64,000 nucleotides of DNA from Candidatus Schekmanbacteria bacterium (GTDB lineage Bacteria > CSSED10-310 > JACPHN01): NCBI GenBank assembly GCA_016188575.1, contig JACPHN010000216.1:24579-88578 (forward strand). The letters run 5' to 3'. How positions within the stretch are numbered: the first letter of the stretch is position 1; every line of letters begins with the position of its first letter. The position numbers and the translations under genes were made by a program. Positions 52,617 to 61,126 of the stretch are shown here, piece after piece. Under the pieces are notes generated by a model, which was given only the letters and a program-made list of their open reading frames with translations, made no database searches and was not told the origin of the DNA.

Positions 52617-53596
52617 ATGATCGTGCGTCCGCTACCGCCTGCTGCATGACGCCTGGAGCAACCTGTATCTGCTGACGACTCAGCTTCCCCTCGGAAACGA
52701 AACGGTGACTGCCAGCAGCCGCACTCTCGATCAGTGCCCGAACGTGAGAATACTGCGCTAGAGGCTGACCCGCCAAGGGGGCCTCCGGGTTAAGCGGGGT
52801 TCCGAACTTCATCTCGTCAGCATAGCTACGGTGGAGGTCTCGAATGATAGCGTACAGCGCATCGGTCGGCCTCTCAACCCGGAGGCCGAGCTCGTCTCGC
52901 GCCTCCTGCCGGTAGATCGTGTAGTCGTGACTGCCGGACTCCGAGCAGAGGAAGTCCAACACCTTGTTGATACGATGCTCATCTGTGAGATGTCGCTTGA
53001 TTAGCCGGCTACCCAACATCCTGATCTGCGTCCGGCTACGGTAGACTTCACCAAGAACGAGCGGATGTACGCGGTCGGACAGTGCACGCAGCACGCCAAG
53101 CCGAGCATCCTCCGACGACAACCCGGCCTCATTCTTTGCAAACGCGATGTAACCGTTGATCGCCTCAACGCTCACCGGCGCACGCTGCTGGGGTGGTGCT
53201 CCGGGAATCTCCGGGTTCAGAGGACCGTTGACGCTCGGGTCAATCGGACCGAGCGTCGCTTGCCTCGTCAGCATGATCGAATCCGCGCCAAGGCACATCA
53301 AGGTTCCTGCGCTGTGGGCCTTGGCCGGCACGACAATTTCGAGGCGCTCGGTGAACTGGGCGGATGAGGTTGACGAGGCTCCACGCAGCCAGCGTGCTCC
53401 CTCCTCTCGTGTGTAGGAAGAGCGAAACCGTCTTGACCGTACCGATTCCGTCGAGGTGCTGGGCGAAGAAATCGAGGACCTCCGGATGGACCTGAGTTTC
53501 GAGTCCCGGCCGATCACCGGTGACGTATAGCAGCGCGGTACATGACCGGGCGGTCTCCCACTTCTGGAGCAGATCCTTCCGTGTCGAGTAGTTCAT
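52591..53596 (-). pseudogene. SDH-family Clp-fold serine protease, frameshifted
   Basis: The N-terminal frame (from ATG 53596) reads MNYSTRKDLLQKWETARSC...VKTVSLFLHTRGGSTLAAWSLVNLIRP. The homology then continues in another frame: FTERLEIVVPAKAHSAGTLMCLGADSIMLTRQATLGPIDPSVNGPLNPEIPG. Family members read NLIRQF there, so one extra base in the GGG run at 53358-53360 explains the break. The catalytic serine (KAHSAGT) is intact in the second part. It is either a recent mutation or a sequencing error; the protein would otherwise be about 334 residues. It fills its own cassette between attC-2 and attC-3. Confidence 0.75.
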
Positions 53597-53607
53597 AGTT
53601 CTCCTCG

Positions 53608-53835
<228 letters not shown>

Positions 53836-54373
53836 CTTTCCAAATCTCCAGGGGCGATCGGATCTCCAGCATCGGATAGCCTGCACGAAGATTGACCGCG
53901 TTGAATCCGTGGATGCGATCCAGGTTGACGATATGCCGGAAGTTCCAGCTCACCAGAACGTCGACCCTCGCCACTGTGGCGACGGCAATGTGCTGCGCGT
54001 CCGCGAGCATTCGCCGCGACACGACCGCTTGCTTGATGTACTGCTCCGCCAGTGCTTCAGACTCGGCGTCCTGATGGACCAGCTCCATGCACTCCCTCGG
54101 CAGGTTTTCGATGACCTTGCGAACCTCCGGCGGCGCGGAGGCAAGCTCAGCCAAGGTGGTGTCCGAGATCACGAGCACCGCGTCTCCTGCACGGCTGCGG
54201 TCGAACAGCCGGATCGAGGGCGTTCGAAACTCGTCATCGAGACAGCCGCCGATCACAGAGGTGTCGACGTAGACGCGGATTGCTCTCCCCGAACCAGACA
54301 TACCAGCATCCTACCTCTCGGACCCTTGCAGGCAACCCACGAAGGTTCCCGGCCTTGCGTGGATCACTCGGCC

Positions 54374-54434
54374 GCCCAACGTATGCTTCACCTGGCGGCG
54401 CGCAGCGACGCTCAGGTGGAAGCACTGGTTCTGC
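54374..54434 (-). other. attC site (attC-4)
   Basis: Ends GCCCAAC and GTTCTGC, with an internal CTTCACCTG / CAGGTGGAAG palindrome. The loop core differs from the AGCGGC type of attC-1 to -3. The MazF-like gene ends in it. Confidence 0.7.
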
Positions 54435-54813
54435 CCCGGTCTTTCTCCTCACCTTCCAAAGTCGTGGGACCGCCAAGAATCCACCGGCTGATCCGCATGC
54501 GGATAGTCGCGAGGCGTCCTTCGCCTACCTGGCCGATAGTGCCTTGAAGTGCCTCGGGGGCGACGACAGCAAGACGAGTAACGCGAACGAGGCTCGTCGC
54601 TTTCAGCCCTGTGGCAGAGAAATCCGGGTCGCTGTCGCGGATGATAACATCGGTGCCCGCGACCTCTTGATGCAGTCGCGTGGAGACCATACAGATGAGC
54701 CAGTCATCGTATCGCCCAGGTAGCCGCCGGACTAAAACAGCCGGACGAAGCCCACGCCCCACCTGATCGGTCTGAGGAAATCGGAAGAGAACAATCTGAC
54801 CTTCCAGAATCAC
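54412..54813 (-). CDS. MazF/PemK-like toxin (cassette gene)
   Basis: This 133-residue protein has the MazF/PemK beta-barrel opening ILEGQIVLFRFPQTDQVGRGLRPAVLVRRLPG, then WLICMVSTRLHQ and SLVRVTRLAVV. GTG 54813 overlaps the antitoxin stop (GTGA), with AAGGA upstream. The family cleaves single-stranded RNA. The C-terminal residues are read from the attC-4 sequence. Confidence 0.78.
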   Translation of the reverse strand: MILEGQIVLFRFPQTDQVGRGLRPAVLVRRLPGRYDDWLICMVSTRLHQEVAGTDVIIRDSDPDFSATGLKATSLVRVTRLAVVAPEALQGTIGQVGEGRLATIRMRISRWILGGPTTLEGEEKDRGRTSAST

Positions 54814-55034
54814 CTGAATGATTCCTTGAGATCGGCTTCGGTGTAGGGAGTCTCTTCCCCCTCCATCCCGCGCATGGCCGAGGTGAGCGAAAAACCAGAC
54901 CAGGCAAGTTCCTCCTCGCGCATGGCGCACTCGTCGCGCCGGGACTGGATAAACTCGACAAAATCAAGTACCTCTCTTTGCGCGGAGTCCGGCAGCGATT
55001 TCAACCGCCGGATGATCGCTTCGGTTGTCGTCAT
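54810..55034 (-). CDS. DUF2281-like antitoxin of the MazF-like toxin
   Basis: This 74-residue protein begins MTTTEAIIRRLKSLPDSAQREVLDFVEFIQSRR, a classic DUF2281/antitoxin opening with a helical LP-x-x-x-x-x-E-V-L-D-F block. The C-terminus is acidic (GMEGEETPYTEADLKESFR), as expected of a toxin-binding tail. GGAGGTGAT lies before the ATG, a strong ribosome site. A TTGAAA with 17 nt to TAGGTT is a possible own promoter. It is translationally coupled to the toxin. Confidence 0.75.
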   Translation of the reverse strand: MTTTEAIIRRLKSLPDSAQREVLDFVEFIQSRRDECAMREEELAWSGFSLTSAMRGMEGEETPYTEADLKESFR

Positions 55035-55085
55035 GGTAATCACCTCCACGGGATAACCTACCACACTAGTCTCGACATTTCAAAG

Positions 55086-55169
55086 GCAGAACGGGGCGCC
55101 GGGTCAGCGGCAGCGCTCGAAGGTAGTTCACTACCGCAGGGCGCTGTCCGCTGCACCCGGTGGTTCTGC
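55086..55169 (-). other. attC site (attC-5)
   Basis: This 84-bp site has GCAGAAC and GTTCTGC ends and a variable stem-loop (GGTAGTTCACTACC) in the middle. It forms the left part of the 159-bp repeat A. Confidence 0.78.
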
Positions 55170-55185
55170 CGCGCGAATCAGCGCG

Positions 55186-55222
55186 GCGGAACCACCGGGC
55201 GATGCCTGGCGCCCCGTTCTTC
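55186..55222 (-). other. Mini-attC (attC-5b)
   Basis: 37 bp; GCGGAAC at left, GTTCTTC at right, with CCGGGCGATGCCTGG as a small palindrome between. It has no AGCGGC core. Confidence 0.55.
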
Positions 55223-55244
55223 CGACGCGCAGCGTCGGAAGAAC
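55216..55244. repeat. Hairpin micro-cassette, copy 1
   Basis: A 29-bp near-perfect palindrome: GTTCTTCCGACGC, three central bases, then GCGTCGGAAGAAC. It begins with a GTT box and ends with a GAAGAAC box, the two attC junctions. Identical or nearly so to 56020-56048 and 62709-62737. Confidence 0.75.
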
Positions 55245-55294
55245 GACGCAAATGAGCGGCGGCGTCAGTCGTCCGCTCGATTTGCTTGTTAGGT
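55238..55294 (-). other. attC site (attC-6)
   Basis: 57 bp from GAAGAAC to GTTAGGT, containing AAATGAGCGGC / GTCCGCTCGATTT. Confidence 0.75.
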
Positions 55295-55341
55295 GCGCTC
55301 AATCGCAATATCATGATGCCGGTTGCCCTTCAGGAGGACTT

Positions 55342-55581
55342 ATGGCCACGGAAACTTTGCGTAGGCTTCGTTCGGAGGCGCTGACGCTGCCCGAGGCAGA
55401 GCGCGCTGAGTTGGCGCACGAACTCGTCAAGAGCCTGGATGCTCCCGCCGACGCCGACGCCGCTGATGCATGGGATAAGGAAATTCTGCGCCGGCTTGCA
55501 GAGATTGATTCCGGTACCGCGAAATTTATCGATCGAGACGAATTCCGGCGACGGATGAAGGCACGGCTTGGCGACCGGTAG
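55342..55581 (+). CDS. Addiction-module antitoxin (Unstab_antitox-like)
   Basis: This 79-residue protein begins MATETLRRLRSEALTLPEAERAELAHELVKSLD, the standard opening of the putative addiction module component (PF09720-type). The ribosome site is AGGAGG, 4 nt before the ATG. It is on the plus strand, opposite to the other cassette genes. Its stop overlaps the toxin start by 1 nt (TAGTG). Confidence 0.85.
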   Translation: MATETLRRLRSEALTLPEAERAELAHELVKSLDAPADADAADAWDKEILRRLAEIDSGTAKFIDRDEFRRRMKARLGDR

Positions 55582-55895
55582 TGCGCCGGATACGAATCCT
55601 TCAAGAAGCCGCTGAAGAAGCGATCGAAGCGGCGGCTTGGTATGAGCGTGAGCGTGCCGGCCTTGGTGTGGAATTCTCGCAAGCCGTCGATGCTGCCATC
55701 GACCTTCTCGAAAAGGAGATCGTCCCCCTCACAAATATGCCCGGTGCAGCGGGTTCGCGCGGGGCCAAAAGACTCGTTCTGAAACGCTTCCCGTACGACA
55801 TCGTTGTGTGGGAGCTTCCCGAAGAAGTTGTCGTTATCGCTGTAGCTCATCACTCTCGACGTCCAGGGTATTGGCGTGGTCGTTTGCGCACCTAA
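55581..55895 (+). CDS. RelE/ParE-family toxin
   Basis: This 104-residue protein has the ParE pattern: ILQEAAEEAIEAAAWYERERAGLGVEFSQAVDAAIDLLE, then AKRLVLKRFPYDIVVWELPEEVVVIAVAHHSRRPGYWRGR, with the R-x-x-x-x-Y-W end. ParE toxins inhibit gyrase, RelE-type ones cleave mRNA; the sequence leans to ParE. The GTG start is coupled to the antitoxin, and the stop lies inside the ACCTAAC box of attC-7. Confidence 0.88.
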   Translation: MRRIRILQEAAEEAIEAAAWYERERAGLGVEFSQAVDAAIDLLEKEIVPLTNMPGAAGSRGAKRLVLKRFPYDIVVWELPEEVVVIAVAHHSRRPGYWRGRLRT

Positions 55896-55973
55896 CGGGG
55901 CGCCGGGTCAGCGGCAGCACCCGGAGGTAGTTTACTACCGTAGGGCGCTGTCCGCTGCACCCGGTTGTTCTGC
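55890..55973 (-). other. attC site (attC-7)
   Basis: 84 bp, ends ACCTAAC and GTTCTGC. Its body is nearly identical to attC-5. Confidence 0.8.
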
Positions 55974-55989
55974 CGCGCGGATCAGCGCG

Positions 55990-56026
55990 GCGGAACAGCC
56001 GGGCCTTGCCCGGCGCCCCGTTCTTC
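55990..56026 (-). other. Mini-attC (attC-8)
   Basis: 37 bp, GCGGAAC to GTTCTTC, with palindrome GCCGGGCCTTGCCCGGC. Confidence 0.55.
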
Positions 56027-56048
56027 CGACGCGTAGCGTCGGAAGAAC
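56020..56048. repeat. Hairpin micro-cassette, copy 2
   Basis: Same palindrome as 55216-55244 with one base changed in the loop (GTA for GCA). Confidence 0.75.
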
Positions 56049-56119
56049 GTTTGACATGAGCGGCGGCTGAAAGCGGGCGAAGCCCGCTGGAAGACGTCCG
56101 CTCGATGGAAGGGTTGGGC
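56042..56119 (-). other. attC site (attC-9)
   Basis: 78 bp from GAAGAAC to GTTGGGC, with GACATGAGCGGC / GTCCGCTCGATG and an inner AAGCGGGC / GCCCGCTG stem. Directly follows the stop of the small membrane protein gene. Confidence 0.78.
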
Positions 56120-56120
56120 G

Positions 56121-56612
56121 TCATTGCGCCAGGCAGTAACCGTACCAGTACGCGGTAAAGCGCACGTGTTCATCGGATGTCTTGGACTCAGACGAAGGCT
56201 GCAGGTGAGCTTCATCCAACGCTGACAAGTCGGCCTCCTTCTGGAGTTCGACGACGTAGCGGCGGAAACCTACCATCCCGCCCATGCGGTTCCTTCCGTT
56301 AACCTCGCCGCACCAAAATAGCGGCTTGTTGCTCGAAGAATGTTCGTTGCGAAATGAGGCTGATTCAGGGTCAAACATGAGTTGCCTCACCGCTGCTCGT
56401 TGCCGCCCGGCAGGAGAGAGGAGTTCTTCCTTGGCGCGCCGCTCTGTCTCTGTGACAAGCATGGCCGCTCTGCGCTCGGAAATTGCCTGCCAAACGGCCA
56501 GTGCTGCGAGTGTTCCGAGGAATGCCGCCGCCGCAGCCGCGCCGACAAGCTTGGCGTATGTTGCCCACGAGATGCTCTTCTTCGAAACTTGCCGTTGTTC
56601 AGATTGGCCCAT
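56121..56612 (-). CDS. Small membrane-anchored cassette protein
   Basis: The ATG at 56612 has CAGGAG 8 nt upstream. The 163-residue protein has one membrane helix (LVGAAAAAAFLGTLAALAVW) and a C-terminal domain with DPESASFRNEHSS, CGEVNGRNRMGGMVGFRRYVVE and a final YGYC. The CGEVNxxNxxGGxxGFRxY block occurs in many uncharacterised proteobacterial proteins, including cassette genes. Its start region overlaps the 3' end of the large STAND gene. Confidence 0.72.
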   Translation of the reverse strand: MGQSEQRQVSKKSISWATYAKLVGAAAAAAFLGTLAALAVWQAISERRAAMLVTETERRAKEELLSPAGRQRAAVRQLMFDPESASFRNEHSSSNKPLFWCGEVNGRNRMGGMVGFRRYVVELQKEADLSALDEAHLQPSSESKTSDEHVRFTAYWYGYCLAQ

Positions 56613-59600
56613 GCACACACTCCTGCGCTTCCGATGACGCCCAACGTCCCGGTTCAGCGGCGGGCGGCTTCTTTGCCGTGCGCGTCGTTACCGGCTGCCG
56701 CTTGCGTGCCTTCTTCGTCCCAGGCGGTTTCGCATTCTGCTTGAGGTCTGCCTCGGTCAGCACCTCGCACCACGCGTTTGCCTGTTGCTGCTGAGCATCC
56801 GCGAGCCATTGCGGAGGTGATGGCGGATAGGGTCGCAGCTCTCGCTCGCCGAACGCGAACCAGACGACGGCGCGATCGCCCACATAATGCCGGAGCAGAT
56901 CTTCGCGAACGTACAGAACGTCTCCATCGAGTCCGTCGACACCGCTGAGCGTGATCGTGGCCGAGGTTCCGTCGGGGATGAAGTGGTGGAAGACCTGCGG
57001 GGCGCTGCGGAGACCGAACCGAGTAGAGAAGGGTTGGGATGGCACCAGCGCGCTCCCAGCACGGTTCATTTCGCTGTGGTAGCTCTCCCATGCGTAGTCG
57101 TGCGCGAGCACCTCGACCTCCACGTCGCCACCGTCGATGCGAACGTTCTCGCAGTACGCATGTTCCGCGAGCGCCATGAAGGCGAAGTTTGGGTGCCAGG
57201 GAATCTCGCCAGCGAAGACGTAGTGGTCGCTCGGAACGTCACGAGTCCCCCACGGCCGCGTCCCGCTTCTGAGAGCGGACGCCAGTTGCGGTGCGCTCTC
57301 CTTGTCCGTCACCAAGGCAGAGATGAAGGCCCACACCTCACGTCCGAGGACCCGGTCCTCAGCCTTGACGAAGCCGTGGACGGCGACCCACGGACCACGG
57401 TGGTCACCGATCGTGTCCCGGCGAAGGAGACTGCGCGGTACCGACGTGGTGCCCTCTCGTACCCAGCTCTCGTGGCTCTCCATGGTCGGCGACAGCCATA
57501 CCTCGGGAACCGAGGCCTCCCCATCGGTGGGCGGTTTCTCCGGGAATGACGGATCGATGTCGACGTCGGAGAACGGGCGACTCTCGCGTGGGAACAGCCC
57601 CCGCTCCTCGAGTAGTCCGGCGTACGTGAAGAAGCCGATCCAGCCGTACTTCTTACCGTAGCGCTCTGCATGAGGCCGATTCCCACGGCCGCCGTACCGA
57701 TACGCGTCCTCCACGATCCTGCTGTCCAGCGCTTCGAAGGTCGCTGTTCGCCATCCGAGCGCCCACACAACTCCTCGCACGTGGGCCACGGCCGCTTGAT
57801 GGCCCGCATGGTTCATGTCGTAGTTGCCACGGTCGTCGAACAGCCTCCCCAGCGTGTAGTTCTCGAAGTCCATGTTGAGCGTCCGCCCTGCCTCGTCGGC
57901 TCCTACATCGCCGTTGGCGAGGGGCTGGACCGGGGCAGGCGTGGCAAACGACCACGTGTCTCGCAAAGTGTCGGGGAGTGAGGACGCATAGAACTTCGCC
58001 GAGAACGCGACGATGCCCCGTACGTAGAGCCGCGCGAGGTAATGGTGCGTCGGAGCGGTTGCCGACGCCCCCACGAGCACTGCTGCAAGCTGCTCGAGAA
58101 ACGGGTTCAGGTAGGTTGCGAAGTCCGCGTCTGCATCCTGGTGGCTCATCACGACGCCGTACGACGCTGCGAGCATGCGCTCACCCACGTAGACGTCATT
58201 CACGGCCAGCGAGTCGATGGTCAATTCGAAGAGCCCTTCGGGATCGACGCGTCCGAACCAATAGAGCGCGCGCGTCGCTTGGTCCCGCAACCGCCGGACC
58301 GTGCTCGTGAGCGTCCAGATCACCCAGCGGGCACGCAGCCGATCACCCGCGCGCGTTTGCCCCGGCCGCCAGCGCCGCTCGAGGTGCTCGAGGTCGCGGA
58401 GTACTTCGTCTTGGTTCCTTCGAAGCCACTCCGTCCACCGGAGGTCGCGATCCGCAACCCCCATCGTTCGCAACGCTTGGTCCAGCGCCTCAGCGTTCAG
58501 CGGATGGCCTAGCGTGCCTCGTACGTCCCAGAGACGATCGAGAAGCCCGGCGTGTCCTTCGCGCACAAGTTCAAGCAACGCGTCGACAGTCGCCGCGTCG
58601 AGGAAAGCTGGTTCGAGACGGGCTGCCGACCGCAGAGCCCCACCACGCAGCGGCTCGTCAACCAACTGCCAGAGCTGCTTCGAGTGAAATCGTCGAGGGA
58701 GCTGCCCAACCGACGACGACACGACGTCGTCGGCGAGTGGATGGCGGACGTTGTAGTCGCCAGCCAGCAAGGTCGTTGTGGAAGGCTCTCGGATCCACGT
58801 CTCGAAGCCGAGCTGCCCATGCTTCGCGAGCAGCGCGGTGGCAATTAAGTGTCCACCGAGCTGGTCGTACACGGGTACGTACGCACCGTTCCCGTTCGAA
58901 GGCATGCGGAGCAGGACCCCCTCATGCTCCAGCGCACGGACGAGGCTCTGGTCCCACGGGCGCTGCGCGTCACCGAGGACTTGCCGCAGCTCGTCGATGT
59001 CGATGGATCGAGCTCGCGAGTCCCACAGCTTGTTGGCGATGGTCGCCAGCGCCGTGCGCACGTCCTGCGCGAAGTACCGGTGCGTTCGAGGTGCTAGCTC
59101 GGCGACCCGATCGCCTACTTGCTCCAGGTAGCGGTCGAAAAGTGCAGTCAGAGACCCCGGCATCGCGTCGACGCCGACGACCTTGTGCCGCGTCGGATTC
59201 GTGACCTCGCAGAAGAGCCGCAGGGTCAGCGGGTGTCGTAGGAATCCCGGCAACGAGGCATCGGTTGCATCGATCTTCCAGTAGCGGAAGTGCTCACGAA
59301 TTGCATCGACGGCGTCGGCCCCATAGCCGTTGATCTCGACGCGACGCGTTCCATCTGGAAGCGCGTCGCCCACAAATTCGGGCCGCAACGTGCAGACCAG
59401 CAGCACGTACGGATAGCTTGCGAGCGAGGCCTCCAACGAGGCGAGCAAGGGCTTCCATGCCCGTGGATCTTCCGACTCGTTGAGCCCGTCGATGACCACG
59501 GGCAACCGGTGGCGAGCGCGCTGCCCGGCGGCATCTACCGCTGCGAGCAGGGCTTCCATACTCGGAACAGGCTGAGCCGCGACCAACACTCGGCGGGCCA

Positions 59601-60702
59601 AGTCGTCGAGGGTGTGGTTCGCGTGTAGGTCGCGGCCATGCAGCAGCACGCCGTGCGGACGCAAAGCAGCTCCTGCCGTGAGCTGCGCCGCGAGGTGCGT
59701 CTTCCCACAGCCTGCGGGCGCTAGAACCGCGACGACGCGGGACGAAAACGCGATCTCGACATCGCCGAGCAAGCGCACGGTGTCGTGGCATCCGGCGACG
59801 GCGTTCGTCGCGTACAGACCCGCCCGGTGATTTCCAGAACGCAGTCGCCGAGGGGCCGTGGCCACGTCGTGAGGGAGAACGCGTAGCTGTGAGATGAGTT
59901 CGTCGCGAAGGCGGTCGAGATCGCCGCTGCGGATGCCTTCAGCGACCCGGTCAAGGGCGTCCGCAGACTGCCTTGAAATTGTGACCACCCCCGTCAGCAG
60001 CGGCGCAAGCGGTCCAGGTACTGGCGGGGCTGCCTCCACGGCCTGAGCATGCTCGCGGAGCTCCTTTGACAGCACGTGGAGCACATCCCACGATTCAGAC
60101 TCGCCGAGCATGCGACGCAGGTCACGTTCGACTTCGCCGACGTGGTGAACGTCAGGCTGCCACCTCGCGCGAATCGGAGCGACGGCCTGTTCATGCCGCT
60201 CCCGCAGGATGTCCGGCGTCAGCACCAGCTCGCCGAAGTAAGTGCTGCGCAAAACGGCCGCCTGGCCCGCGAGATAGATGTCGACTTCGTCAGCAGTCCA
60301 GAGGTGGAGTGTCATTTTGGATGACAGCTCTTTGAACCACTGTTGGTCCTCTTTGGTCAGCGTGCGACGGGTCCACAACACCCAGTCTGTGAGGCCTGCA
60401 ACGTGAGCCTCCGCCTTGCCGATCCCGTCTTCAATATCACTCCTTCTCGTCGCTCCGAGCGCGCCACTTGGTGGAAGGTCGTACCACTTGCATTGCCAGC
60501 CCCACCAACGGCCAGGATCTCCAAGCGCGTCGCAGTGATGATCGAGCTTGAGATGGAACTCGACGCCCGGCTGGTTCGCGAGGGCACGAAAGACGCCGTA
60601 GCTGCCGAAGTTGCGGCGCACGATGCCCCTGCAGAGCAGCTCGAAGTTCTTCTCGGCGCCCCGTGGCAATCTCGTGAAGGCGTCCCAGTTCAGCGCTGGC
60701 AT
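56599..60702 (-). CDS. PD-(D/E)xK nuclease fused to STAND-type NTPase (Avs-like)
   Basis: The ATG at 60702 has GGAG 5 nt upstream. The 1367-residue protein starts with a Mrr-like nuclease: a glutamate in GVEF (E48) and QCK (70-72) in GRWWGWQCKWYD supply the E...QxK signature. A P-loop NTPase follows: APAGCGKT at 328-335 and Walker B VVIDGLNES near 402-410. A long helical region and a beta-rich C-terminus (about 900-1310) complete it. Nuclease, STAND NTPase, sensor is the architecture of Avs/AVAST antiphage proteins. The last 25 or so residues are read through the attC-10 remnant into the next cassette. It is third in a coupled operon with a 136-residue protein and a radical SAM enzyme. Confidence 0.83.
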   Translation of the reverse strand: MPALNWDAFTRLPRGAEKNFELLCRGIVRRNFGSYGVFRALANQPGVEFHLKLDHHCDALGDPGRWWGWQCKWYDLPPSGALGATRRSDIEDGIGKAEAHVAGLTDWVLWTRRTLTKEDQQWFKELSSKMTLHLWTADEVDIYLAGQAAVLRSTYFGELVLTPDILRERHEQAVAPIRARWQPDVHHVGEVERDLRRMLGESESWDVLHVLSKELREHAQAVEAAPPVPGPLAPLLTGVVTISRQSADALDRVAEGIRSGDLDRLRDELISQLRVLPHDVATAPRRLRSGNHRAGLYATNAVAGCHDTVRLLGDVEIAFSSRVVAVLAPAGCGKTHLAAQLTAGAALRPHGVLLHGRDLHANHTLDDLARRVLVAAQPVPSMEALLAAVDAAGQRARHRLPVVIDGLNESEDPRAWKPLLASLEASLASYPYVLLVCTLRPEFVGDALPDGTRRVEINGYGADAVDAIREHFRYWKIDATDASLPGFLRHPLTLRLFCEVTNPTRHKVVGVDAMPGSLTALFDRYLEQVGDRVAELAPRTHRYFAQDVRTALATIANKLWDSRARSIDIDELRQVLGDAQRPWDQSLVRALEHEGVLLRMPSNGNGAYVPVYDQLGGHLIATALLAKHGQLGFETWIREPSTTTLLAGDYNVRHPLADDVVSSSVGQLPRRFHSKQLWQLVDEPLRGGALRSAARLEPAFLDAATVDALLELVREGHAGLLDRLWDVRGTLGHPLNAEALDQALRTMGVADRDLRWTEWLRRNQDEVLRDLEHLERRWRPGQTRAGDRLRARWVIWTLTSTVRRLRDQATRALYWFGRVDPEGLFELTIDSLAVNDVYVGERMLAASYGVVMSHQDADADFATYLNPFLEQLAAVLVGASATAPTHHYLARLYVRGIVAFSAKFYASSLPDTLRDTWSFATPAPVQPLANGDVGADEAGRTLNMDFENYTLGRLFDDRGNYDMNHAGHQAAVAHVRGVVWALGWRTATFEALDSRIVEDAYRYGGRGNRPHAERYGKKYGWIGFFTYAGLLEERGLFPRESRPFSDVDIDPSFPEKPPTDGEASVPEVWLSPTMESHESWVREGTTSVPRSLLRRDTIGDHRGPWVAVHGFVKAEDRVLGREVWAFISALVTDKESAPQLASALRSGTRPWGTRDVPSDHYVFAGEIPWHPNFAFMALAEHAYCENVRIDGGDVEVEVLAHDYAWESYHSEMNRAGSALVPSQPFSTRFGLRSAPQVFHHFIPDGTSATITLSGVDGLDGDVLYVREDLLRHYVGDRAVVWFAFGERELRPYPPSPPQWLADAQQQQANAWCEVLTEADLKQNAKPPGTKKARKRQPVTTRTAKKPPAAEPGRWASSEAQECVHGPI
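56639..56693 (-). other. Half-preserved attC (attC-10) inside the STAND coding sequence
   Basis: GCCCAAC (56639-56645) and CCCGGTTCAGCGGC match other attC left halves. The right half is weak (GTTACCG, 56687-56693) and is coding. It should be the recombination site of the 5.5-kb operon cassette. Confidence 0.45.
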
Positions 60703-60715
60703 GGCGGCTCCGCGT

Positions 60716-61126
60716 TCAACGCCCTCTCCCGTATTCGGTGTCGGGGTAGTCGTGAGCCGAGTAGACCTCGATACGCGCACCGCGATCGAACATCACCTTG
60801 AGGAAGGCCGAGATGTCGATCTCCTCGGTCGTGAGGATGATCCTACTGGCCTCTACCTTCACGCTGACCTCGTAGAGGAATTGCTCAAGTTCTCGTGGCC
60901 CAATCGACGCGACGTTCAGCTTCCCCAATAGGTCGAGCATCGCATTGCCGTACCTTTCCGAAGGGCTGCCGAGGACGAGCGCTCCCTTGTCTTGGTCTTC
61001 CACGACCTGCTTCGTCAGCGCGTCGATGATCTCCTTGGCCTTCGTCGCTTCGGTGGCGTCCTTGAAATGGCCGATCATCACCAGGTTCGCGGAGTGCTCT
61101 GAGCCATGCTGGTACCAGATCCTCAT
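60716..61126 (-). CDS. 136-residue protein of unknown function in the radical SAM/STAND operon
   Basis: The sequence opens RIWYQHGSEHSANLVMIGHFKDATEATKAKEIIDALTKQV and is otherwise a compact alpha/beta protein (SERYGNAMLDLLGKLNVASIGPRELEQFLY...IILTTEEIDISAFLKVMFDRGARIEVYS). From memory it resembles proteins filed as DUF6375, which I cannot confirm. It overlaps the radical SAM stop by 4 nt (ATGA) and ends 13 nt before the STAND gene, so the three are one transcript. No catalytic motif is visible; it may be an adaptor or the substrate of the radical SAM enzyme. Confidence 0.7.
   Translation of the reverse strand: MRIWYQHGSEHSANLVMIGHFKDATEATKAKEIIDALTKQVVEDQDKGALVLGSPSERYGNAMLDLLGKLNVASIGPRELEQFLYEVSVKVEASRIILTTEEIDISAFLKVMFDRGARIEVYSAHDYPDTEYGRGR

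Larger units (their letters stand above)
55086..55244. repeat. 159-bp composite attC repeat A
   Basis: Matches 55890-56048 over its whole length with 16 differences by eye (about 90%). The unit is attC, hairpin, mini-attC, hairpin. The two copies flank the antitoxin/ParE cassette. Confidence 0.75.
55890..56048. repeat. 159-bp composite attC repeat B
   Basis: Second copy of the 55086-55244 unit, in the same orientation. It lies on the right of the ParE cassette. Confidence 0.75.
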
